Origin: Desulfobacterales bacterium
GTDB lineage: Bacteria; Desulfobacterota; DSM-4660; Desulfatiglandales; Desulfatiglandaceae
NCBI GenBank assembly: GCA_022013615.1
Contig: JAKLQB010000883.1
Location: 1 to 5,055, forward strand
DNA: 5,055 bases
Reading direction: 5' to 3'
The first letter of the stretch is position 1; each line of letters starts with the position of its first letter. Shown piece after piece: positions 1 to 5,055 of this stretch. The translations under genes and the position numbers were made by a program. Below the pieces are notes generated by a model. It did not search any database. It was not told the DNA's origin and worked only from the letters and a program-made list of their open reading frames with translations.

Positions 1-488
1 AAGGCTTTAATTTCGGAGGCAAAAGCAAAGGTATACCCTTCATGATAATAGTAGAGCGGTTTTTGGCCCAGATGATCTCTAGCAATAAACAATTTCCGAT
101 GACGCTCATCATAGATGGCGAACGCGAACATACCCCTCAGGTATTGAACACAGGCCTCGCCCTGCTCTTCATACAGATGCAGAATAACTTCCGTGTCGCT
201 TTTGGTTCGGAATGTGTGCTGCTTTTTAAGATCAGCTTTGATATTTTGATAGTTGTATATCTCACCGTTAAATACAATTACAATGGAGCCGTCTTCATTG
301 GCTATAGGCTGCCGGCCGCTATCAAGGTCAATAATCGACAATCTCCGATGCCCCAATCCGGCCTTTCCTTCCCGATCGATATAAATACCGGAGTCGTCAG
401 GCCCGCGGTGACGCACGGCCTCATTCATGCAATTGATTTCGATTTCACTCACGCCGTCAATATTAATATACCCAGTAATTCCACACAT
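1..488 (-). CDS. asnB: Asparagine synthetase (glutamine-hydrolysing)-type amidotransferase, N-terminal domain only
   Basis: The ATG at 488-486 opens a frame that continues through base 1 without a stop, giving 162 residues; full-length relatives are about 600 or more. Cys2 directly follows the initiator Met (MCGITGY), as in class II (Ntn) glutamine amidotransferases, where removal of Met exposes the catalytic cysteine. Further signatures are RHRGPDDSG (26-34), GHRRLSIIDL (46-55), FNGEIYN (73-79), KSDTEVILH (96-104), GMFAFAIYD (119-127) and ARDHLGQKPLYY (136-147). This glutaminase domain releases ammonia for an ATP-dependent amidation by the C-terminal synthetase domain, which lies outside the window. 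The gene begins one base after the TAA of the flippase-like gene, so it is probably co-translated. AsnB homologues inside surface-glycan loci (for example WbpS-like proteins) are thought to amidate sugar uronic acids rather than make free asparagine, and that role is plausible here but unproven. An open frame on the opposite strand over this region is its shadow. Confidence 0.93.
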   Translation of the reverse strand, partial: MCGITGYINIDGVSEIEINCMNEAVRHRGPDDSGIYIDREGKAGLGHRRLSIIDLDSGRQPIANEDGSIVIVFNGEIYNYQNIKADLKKQHTFRTKSDTEVILHLYEEQGEACVQYLRGMFAFAIYDERHRKLFIARDHLGQKPLYYYHEGYTFAFASEIKA

Positions 489-489
489 C

Positions 490-1509
490 TTAAGCGTTCG
501 ACTTTTCAATTGATTGTGTGCGTTGTTCGTGTGCTTTTTCGATTTTCAGTGTTTTTCTCTCCTTCAAGTAAAATAGTCCGCCGATTAGGCTCAACAGTAT
601 CAACAGTGCCCTAATCAACAACATGACCATTAGGGCATAATTGTAATCCATTCCGAATTTCCCCACCGCGTATATGAATGATCCGTCCATTAGACCGATA
701 CCGTTGATTGAAATAGGCAACACCGCCACTAGGTTGCTGATCGCAACCACTACCATCAGTTTAAAATAGTCAAAATGGGTGCCTACCGCATAAATCAGGA
801 CCATCATCCAAGAGAATGTGAAAATGTGAAAGAAAAAGGAAATAAAGATGATTTGCAAAGTCTTGTAGGGATGACGGCGATAATCGCCCAGATGCTCAAG
901 CAGGGTTCTTACCTTTTGCGGTAATCTTTTCTGCTTTAACAACCAGCTGGTCAGATACTTTGAAACAATCAACCCGAATAAAGCCATTGCAATAATGACC
1001 CCGAACACCACAATGAGCACGTCAAGTTCAGGCATGCGCGCGCTGGCTTGGAGCAAAACGACGCCTCCGCCCAAGAAGCCAAAAATGATTAAAGCGCCTA
1101 TGCCTGTCAATCGTTCATTGAATACAGCCAATACTGCCGCGGTCTTTGAAGATGAGCTTCTCAAGGTTTTATAAATACGGTAAGTATCCCCTCCGATGTT
1201 GCTGGGTAAAAAGTTGTTAAAAAACACCGCTGTGAAATAATACTTGTGAAGCTGGTTAAACTTAAATAACTCTCCATGAATTTTTAATAAAATTTGCCAT
1301 TTGAGGGCACTGATGCTAACGCTTAAAATCATTCCGGCAAAAACAACCAGGATAAGCAGGGGATCGGAATTTGTTAGGGCCCGCCATATCGTGTACCAGT
1401 CAGCCTTCCACACGATGAAACCGCACAGGCCGGCCGTAACCAGTAATTTCGCGGTTAATACCAGGCGTTTGCTCAATTTTCGATCCGTGTTGGGAGCCTC
1501 TGAGTTCAA
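490..1509 (-). CDS. YbhN / LPG-synthase-TM family ('flippase-like') integral membrane protein
   Basis: This is a 339-residue inner-membrane protein of the lysylphosphatidylglycerol-synthase transmembrane-domain superfamily. Stand-alone members are often annotated as flippase-like, but most have no proven function. Hydrophobic segments are visible at about 15-35, 50-70, 135-155, 163-185, 217-242, 250-268 and 290-315, with a basic, charged tail from 316. Family hallmarks are NNFLPSNIGGDTYRIY (98-113), FNERLTG (130-136) and LPISINGIG (264-272). In the last block the residues after GIG are L-M-D-G, where relatives usually have an R-E-G pattern, a mild departure. The best start is TTG at 1509-1507, overlapping the acyltransferase stop as TTGA. 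A second in-frame TTG lies 11 codons on, and no ATG is available before the first conserved region. In context it could move a lipid-linked glycan intermediate, or limit or assist glycan transfer at the membrane; this is inference. Confidence 0.88.
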   Translation of the reverse strand: MNSEAPNTDRKLSKRLVLTAKLLVTAGLCGFIVWKADWYTIWRALTNSDPLLILVVFAGMILSVSISALKWQILLKIHGELFKFNQLHKYYFTAVFFNNFLPSNIGGDTYRIYKTLRSSSSKTAAVLAVFNERLTGIGALIIFGFLGGGVVLLQASARMPELDVLIVVFGVIIAMALFGLIVSKYLTSWLLKQKRLPQKVRTLLEHLGDYRRHPYKTLQIIFISFFFHIFTFSWMMVLIYAVGTHFDYFKLMVVVAISNLVAVLPISINGIGLMDGSFIYAVGKFGMDYNYALMVMLLIRALLILLSLIGGLFYLKERKTLKIEKAHEQRTQSIEKSNA

Positions 1510-2255
1510 AATGAACCCCGATAACGAATGATCTTGGCAGGGATGCCGACAGCGATGGCATTGTCATCAATATTTTCCGACACAACCGCTCCGGCACCGA
1601 TCACCGCGCCAGAGCCTATCGAAACCCCATCGAGCACAATGGTACCGGTTCCCAACCATGATTTCGCACCAATTGATATGGGTCCTTTTGAAAAAGCGGG
1701 CTGATCCATAATCGCCGTCTCGAGGTCCTCAAAGCGATAGGCCCCTGCACTAATATAGCAACCTCCGGCTATGAGCACCGCTTCGCCGAGGTCAACCCCA
1801 TCCTGAGATACAATGCTGGAGTTACTGCCAATGCTCGTTCGGCTGCCTAGCCGGATAGGCCCGGCTTTTGCCTGCAACATGCAATTGCGGTTTAGGATAA
1901 CCCTTTCTTCGAGTACGAGACCTTCGGAGCCGGCACCCCTGGCATCCAGCAGGCAGTTGTCGTCGATAGTAACATAATCACCCAGGCTGATCTTATCGGG
2001 ATGGCGAATAACGACATTGCGCCCGATTATCAGGCCCTTGCCCACCGATTTAAAGAGATGCGGATAAAATTTTCTCCTCAAATAGAACCCTATACCGCCG
2101 GGCATCGGACCAAGAAAACTCGTATAAATCTCGTAAATCATAAAGTAAAAAAAGGATCTTCGGCCAACCGTCAGATCCATATAGGTTCTTAGTGGTGAAG
2201 ATTCTCCTTGACTGAGCCTTTCGCGGATGATGTTGTTTTTATCGATATCTTTCAT
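1506..2255 (-). CDS. Left-handed beta-helix (hexapeptide-repeat) acyltransferase, WbbJ/WcaF/LacA-like
   Basis: This 249-residue protein probably transfers an acyl group, commonly acetyl from acetyl-CoA, to a sugar hydroxyl or amine. After an N-terminal region of about 75 residues containing an amphipathic or hydrophobic stretch (34-58), it carries imperfect hexapeptide repeats of the type [LIV]Gxxxx: LIIGRNVVIR (75-84), ISLGDYVTID (89-98), IRLGSRTSIGSNSSI (134-148), ISIGAKSWLGTGTIV (193-207) and VSIGSGAVIGAGAVV (211-225). It ends with AVGIPAKII (235-243), the usual terminal signature of this family. The loop that normally holds the catalytic His (GNHxF in WcaF-like enzymes) reads GAYRF at 171-175, so the usual His is absent. 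The ATG at 2255 has only a weak upstream site (AAGAAA). The stop overlaps the start of the next gene. The family is secure; the substrate, and whether catalysis is retained, are unknown. Confidence 0.88.
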   Translation of the reverse strand: MKDIDKNNIIRERLSQGESSPLRTYMDLTVGRRSFFYFMIYEIYTSFLGPMPGGIGFYLRRKFYPHLFKSVGKGLIIGRNVVIRHPDKISLGDYVTIDDNCLLDARGAGSEGLVLEERVILNRNCMLQAKAGPIRLGSRTSIGSNSSIVSQDGVDLGEAVLIAGGCYISAGAYRFEDLETAIMDQPAFSKGPISIGAKSWLGTGTIVLDGVSIGSGAVIGAGAVVSENIDDNAIAVGIPAKIIRYRGSF

Positions 2256-2304
2256 ATTTCTTAGCAGTTAGGTTCGAAAAGGATTCAAAGACGATAAAAG
2301 GCGA

Positions 2305-3018
2305 TCATCTTATCGCGATCGCGGCGATCTTTTTTGAAAAGAGCTGATTTTTCTTGCCGTAAAAAATGAAGCTGATTTTGAATATTACAGCCAGAATTAT
2401 TTCCAGCGCAAGACCAACGTAATTTATTGGATTTTCATAAAAAATATACAGTTTCAAGGGAAATACTTTGATTTGCCTGAAATTTGAATATTCCAAGATT
2501 TGTCTCAGGCTATTTTCTGTAAAGGTATTGTAGTGATCGAAGTTTTGCGCCAGGGCCTCAGAACCGGTAACCGGATTGGCACCGTTGAGGGAATGAACGA
2601 TTAAAACACCGCCACGTGTCAGTCGCTCTTTACACAATTTGAGAAACAGTAAAATTTCATCCTTTGTTAGATGATTGATTTCTTGCTCAGCGATAATCAC
2701 ATCAAATAGATCTTCCCGGTCATTGAGGTATTCAAATCCACGTGCGGCAATGCAGTTCAATCCTTTTTCCTTGGCGTGCTTCACTTTCTCCGGATCAGAG
2801 TCAATACCCATAACATTTTTATACCCTTCGGCGTTTAAAAGATTAACGAAGTAGCCGGGGCCGCAACTGATAACGAGGATGTCGGTTGATTTGTTGCCAG
2901 GAATGTATTTGAAATAGTTGCGTTTGTAAAATTTATAAAAAGAAATGAAACCTTTCTCTATGTCCTCCGGAGCTTCCCAGAATGAGTCAAATGGCTCCAT
3001 TTTTGCAGTTAATTTCAT
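2305..3018 (-). CDS. Class I SAM-dependent methyltransferase, surface-glycan type
   Basis: This 237-residue protein probably methylates a sugar or a glycan terminus; the substrate is unknown. The Rossmann-fold motifs are clear: a glycine-rich SAM loop VISCGPGYF (49-57), an acidic residue ending strand 2 in GIDSDPEKV (71-79), and FDVIIAEQEINHLTKDEI (105-122), which resembles the FDxIxxxxxLEHL segment of many glycan methyltransferases. It is followed by RGGVLIVHSLNGANP (135-149) and FTENSLRQIL (166-175), a layout typical of O-antigen and exopolysaccharide cluster enzymes. Residues about 196-220 form a strongly hydrophobic segment followed by a basic tail, so the C-terminus may sit on the inner membrane; related proteins share a hydrophobic C-terminal stretch and an ending like AIAIR. 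Its 3' third is much more AT-rich than the next gene. It lies 99 bp after hldE and 49 bp before the acyltransferase, with a strong ribosome binding site. The fold assignment is firm; the role in glycan decoration is inferred from context. Confidence 0.88.
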   Translation of the reverse strand: MKLTAKMEPFDSFWEAPEDIEKGFISFYKFYKRNYFKYIPGNKSTDILVISCGPGYFVNLLNAEGYKNVMGIDSDPEKVKHAKEKGLNCIAARGFEYLNDREDLFDVIIAEQEINHLTKDEILLFLKLCKERLTRGGVLIVHSLNGANPVTGSEALAQNFDHYNTFTENSLRQILEYSNFRQIKVFPLKLYIFYENPINYVGLALEIILAVIFKISFIFYGKKNQLFSKKIAAIAIR

Positions 3019-3027
3019 ACTCTATGT

Positions 3028-3034
3028 CTCCTTT
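3028..3034 (-). promoter_or_regulatory. Strong Shine-Dalgarno site for the methyltransferase gene
   Basis: The minus strand reads AAAGGAG here, nine bases before the ATG at 3018-3016. It is the best ribosome binding site in the window and fixes the methyltransferase start. The contrast with neighbouring genes, which start by overlap or with weak sites, suggests this gene is translated independently of hldE. Confidence 0.75.
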
Positions 3035-3044
3035 GAAAGCAGAA

Positions 3045-3077
3045 AGTATATAAAAAATCACAATTCCAAAGATTCAA
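3045..3077 (-). promoter_or_regulatory. Weak candidate sigma70-type promoter in the hldE-methyltransferase spacer
   Basis: Read on the minus strand, the spacer contains TTGAAT (3077-3072) and TATACT (3050-3045), each close to a sigma70 box. They are separated by 21 nt, or by 19 nt if the overlapping TATATA at 3052-3047 is used. This spacing is longer than the optimal 17 nt, so the pairing is doubtful; the -10-like box is the better half. The position, about 27 nt upstream of the methyltransferase start and in the widest gap of the operon, is sensible for an internal promoter. The gap is AT-rich throughout, so chance matches are likely. Confidence 0.2.
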
Positions 3078-3117
3078 CATCCAGGTCACAAAACAGATCC
3101 GGAAGGCATGACTAAAT

Positions 3118-4596
3118 TTAAACCTGGTCCGGGTTTTCCAATTCAATTGATACTATTCTGCCACTATAACTTTCTAGTAATTCTTTTTCCACTATATCTC
3201 CGGACAATGCGCCGAAACCATCTCTCTGTGTTACTATAACGTCAGGATGAAGTTGTTGTATTATTTTAAGTAGAGATTGGTCGCCAGTGATAACAACGTA
3301 ATCGACACAATCCAACGCTGAAAGAATCTTAACCCTTTCTTTTTGTTCGATAAGGGGATAAGAAGCCCCTCTTAGGCGCCAAACCGCACAGTCGCTTTTT
3401 ATGCCTACAATTAAGATATCTCCCAACCGCTTAGCCTGTTGAAGGAGTTCAACATGGCCTCCATGTAGTACACCAAAATTGCCATTGGTGAACACAACAC
3501 TTTCCTTTTCCTCTTTCAGCCATAATACCAAATTTTCTAATTCCTCCAAAGTTTTTTCCTTAAAGGTCCCTGTTGAGCTTTGATTTATATTTAGAGCCGC
3601 TAAAAGATCTTCTTTCTTCAGTGTGGACGTCCCTAACTTTCCGACAACAATTCCCCCAGCGATGTTAGCCAGATAACTGGCCTCTTCAAAACAAAGCCCC
3701 GAAGCTATTGCCAAACCCAAAACAGCAAGGACTGTGTCACCGGCACCACTGACGTCAAAAACCTCTCGTGCTTGAGCGGGAATATGAACTGCTCCCCTAT
3801 TTGAACCCTCAAGCAAAGTCATTCCATGTTTACCTCTGGTAATGAGGACTGCATCGCACTTGGTGCTCATGAGGATCCTATGAGCTGCCTTTTCTGCAGA
3901 GGAGTCTCCTTTTATTTCGATGTTGCTGGCCATTTCCGCTTCCTTGGCGTTGGGGGTGATGATTGTCGCACCGAAGTACTTGGAAAATTTTCGCCCTTTG
4001 GGATCTACAATAGCTGGTATAGAGAGCTTTTTAGCGTTATTGATGGCAAGTGATGCTACCCTCTTTGTTACGACCCCTTTCGAGTAGTCAGATAACAGGA
4101 TAGCGTCACAAAGAGAGAGATTTGAATCCACAAACTCGTTGATCAGGTTCTCATATCTTCTGGCAATCGATTTCGTGATCTCAAAGTCAATTCGCACCAC
4201 CTGTTGATTTGCTGCGACTACTCGAGTCTTCTTTGTCATAGGCCGACCTTCATCCAAAAGTAAGCATTGAGTGTTAACACCCAAGAGATTTAATTCATCG
4301 AGAACAAACTGGCGGTAGTATCCGTCACCGATGACACTAGCCACAACGACCTCGGCCCCTAAAGAGCGTAGGTTATTCACTACGTTGCCACACCCTCCAA
4401 GCCTGTATTCTTGCTTTTCGACTTGGACAATCTGTACTGGGGCTTCAGGAGATATACGTTCAACAGAGCCCCATAGATATTCATCGACAATTATGTCGCC
4501 GATGACTAAGACTCGTCGATTTGAAAATTTGTCCAACGCATTCACAAATGCTCGAAGATCTTTACTGGACCTTTCCACAGTGATGTTATTTTTCAT
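3118..4596 (-). CDS. hldE: HldE-like bifunctional protein: heptose-7-phosphate kinase plus divergent adenylyltransferase domain
   Basis: In the known family the N-terminal half phosphorylates D-glycero-beta-D-manno-heptose 7-phosphate at C1, and the C-terminal half adenylylates the 1-phosphate to ADP-heptose after GmhB removes the 7-phosphate. The start at 4596 gives 492 residues (E. coli HldE is 477) and an ATGA overlap with gmhA. An ATG at 4635 would add 13 residues and overlap gmhA by 43 nt, so it is less likely. The PfkB/ribokinase domain (about 25-335) has GDIIVDEYLWG (33-43), ISPEAPV (48-54), GGCGNV (67-72), DYSKG (170-174), DPKG (198-201), TPN (214-216) and catalytic GAGDT (284-288), and looks intact. 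The nucleotidyltransferase domain (about 365-492) keeps TNG and the HGGH motif (378-381). It has Gly375 where the family has Asp in NGxFDxLHxGH, Asn373 for the usual Cys or Val, TQRDG (456-460) in place of KGGDY, and it stops before the usual STTxII tail. Kinase function is likely; adenylyltransferase activity is uncertain. Confidence 0.9.
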   Translation of the reverse strand: MKNNITVERSSKDLRAFVNALDKFSNRRVLVIGDIIVDEYLWGSVERISPEAPVQIVQVEKQEYRLGGCGNVVNNLRSLGAEVVVASVIGDGYYRQFVLDELNLLGVNTQCLLLDEGRPMTKKTRVVAANQQVVRIDFEITKSIARRYENLINEFVDSNLSLCDAILLSDYSKGVVTKRVASLAINNAKKLSIPAIVDPKGRKFSKYFGATIITPNAKEAEMASNIEIKGDSSAEKAAHRILMSTKCDAVLITRGKHGMTLLEGSNRGAVHIPAQAREVFDVSGAGDTVLAVLGLAIASGLCFEEASYLANIAGGIVVGKLGTSTLKKEDLLAALNINQSSTGTFKEKTLEELENLVLWLKEEKESVVFTNGNFGVLHGGHVELLQQAKRLGDILIVGIKSDCAVWRLRGASYPLIEQKERVKILSALDCVDYVVITGDQSLLKIIQQLHPDVIVTQRDGFGALSGDIVEKELLESYSGRIVSIELENPDQV

Positions 4597-5055
4597 GCTC
4601 TTGAGACGCAGAACTGGTCTTCTAAAAACTCGCAAATGATATGGCCAATAGTGATGTGAACTTCTTGAATCCTTGCGGTATGCTTAGAATTCACAACAAT
4701 GGGAAGGTCAACTACTCTACTAAGTTCACCCCCGTCACCCCCCAATAGGCCCACAGTCCTACAAGACCTATTTTGGCATTCTTGCACAGCCTCCAACAGG
4801 TTCACAGAATTGCCACTTGTGCTTATCACGAAAAGAATGTCGCCTTTTCGAATCAGTCCCTCAACCTGACGGGAGAATATTTGTTCAAATCCAAAATCAT
4901 TTCCCAATGCTGTTAGAATCGAGGTATCCGTGGTGAGAGCTATGCCTGAAAGGGGGGGGCGATCCTTTCGGAACCTGCCTATGAATTCGGCCGCAAGATG
5001 CTGCGCATCAGCCGCGCTACCACCGTTGCCTGCAAAAAGAATTTTGTTGCCGTCG
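4593..5055 (-). CDS. gmhA: Sedoheptulose-7-phosphate isomerase (phosphoheptose isomerase), N-terminus cut off by window edge
   Basis: GmhA converts sedoheptulose 7-phosphate to D-glycero-D-manno-heptose 7-phosphate in the cytoplasm, the first step of ADP- or GDP-heptose synthesis. The frame is open from 5054 down to the TGA at 4595-4593. It gives 153 residues, so roughly 40 N-terminal residues of a typical ~190-residue GmhA lie beyond the window. Visible SIS-fold signatures, numbered in the fragment, are AGNGGSAADAQH (8-19), RPPL and ALTTDTS (32-45), GNDFGFE (51-57), ISTSGNS (77-83) and TARIQEVHITIGH (126-138). The known metal-site and catalytic residues of the family are all present: His19 and Glu23 four apart, and Gln130 and His138 eight apart. 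The enzyme should therefore be active. A run of eight C on the coding strand (4952-4959) encodes the conserved Arg-Pro-Pro-Leu and keeps the frame intact. The stop overlaps the hldE start as ATGA, so the two genes are probably translationally coupled. The identification is secure; only the start is unseen. Confidence 0.96.
   Translation of the reverse strand, partial: DGNKILFAGNGGSAADAQHLAAEFIGRFRKDRPPLSGIALTTDTSILTALGNDFGFEQIFSRQVEGLIRKGDILFVISTSGNSVNLLEAVQECQNRSCRTVGLLGGDGGELSRVVDLPIVVNSKHTARIQEVHITIGHIICEFLEDQFCVSRA

Noticed and set aside
42..614. A 190-codon open frame on the plus strand
   Set aside because: It is antisense to the asparagine-synthetase-type gene and the end of the flippase-like gene. 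The minus strand shows strong family motifs over the same bases, while the plus-strand translation has no recognisable domain.
1400..1597. A 65-codon minus-strand open frame across the acyltransferase/flippase-like junction
   Set aside because: It is out of frame with both real genes, which together account for the whole region.
2285..2335. Possible terminator or regulatory hairpin: a CGCGATCGCG palindrome (2314-2323) and GATCGC/GCGATC repeats at the methyltransferase stop
   Set aside because: The best stems are only 5-6 bp, followed by a short CTTTT. The palindrome lies within the Ile-Ala-Ala-Ile-Ala-Ile codons, and the operon appears to continue, so I could not support a terminator.
3118..3180. 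A frameshift hiding a canonical HldE C-terminus
   Set aside because: Neither alternative frame beyond the stop gives an STTxII-like tail, and the alignment holds in the original frame up to the stop.
4597..4635. An upstream ATG that would extend HldE by 13 residues
   Set aside because: It would overlap gmhA by 43 nt and adds a basic, non-conserved stretch. The ATG at 4596 gives the common ATGA coupling and the expected protein length.
4331..4639. A 102-codon plus-strand open frame, with similar short ones at 3826-4053, 2001-2192 and 1301-1531
   Set aside because: All lie antisense to well-supported genes, with low-complexity translations and no family motif or convincing ribosome site.

Overview
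The window is a block of six protein genes, all on the minus strand and so read from right to left. Together they look like part of a cell-surface glycan gene cluster of a Gram-negative bacterium. The Gram-negative assignment rests on two genes of the ADP-heptose route (gmhA, hldE), which normally supplies the heptose of the LPS core or other heptose-containing surface glycans. The window holds no phylogenetic marker, so the taxon cannot be named. There is no convincing gene on the plus strand and no RNA gene, CRISPR array, insertion sequence or integration site.

In transcription order: (1) 5055-4593, the C-terminal 153 residues of GmhA, sedoheptulose-7-phosphate isomerase, cut by the window edge. 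(2) 4596-3118, a HldE-type fusion of heptose-7-phosphate kinase and adenylyltransferase, joined to gmhA by an ATGA overlap. (3) a 99-bp spacer with a clear ribosome binding site and a weak possible promoter. (4) 3018-2305, a SAM-dependent methyltransferase of the type found in O-antigen and exopolysaccharide loci. (5) a 49-bp spacer. (6) 2255-1506, a left-handed beta-helix acyltransferase. (7) 1509-490, a multi-spanning YbhN/LPG-synthase-TM ('flippase-like') membrane protein that probably starts at TTG inside a TTGA overlap. (8) 488-1, the first 162 residues of a glutamine-dependent asparagine-synthetase-type amidotransferase, beginning 1 nt after the previous stop and running off the left edge.

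Inferred working model: gmhA and hldE make activated heptose or its precursors. The methyltransferase, acyltransferase and amidotransferase are candidates for decorating sugars or the assembled glycan, and the flippase-like protein is the membrane component. No glycosyltransferase, polymerase or GmhB phosphatase is visible, so the window is an internal slice of a larger locus.

The points most worth a second look are the second half of the HldE protein, which keeps the HxGH nucleotide-binding motif but has lost several other adenylyltransferase hallmarks, including the C-terminal STT segment; the lack of a usual catalytic histidine in the acyltransferase; and a sharp change in base composition between the methyltransferase and acyltransferase genes. 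The window looks like a recognisable kind of locus with odd details, not a wholly new system.
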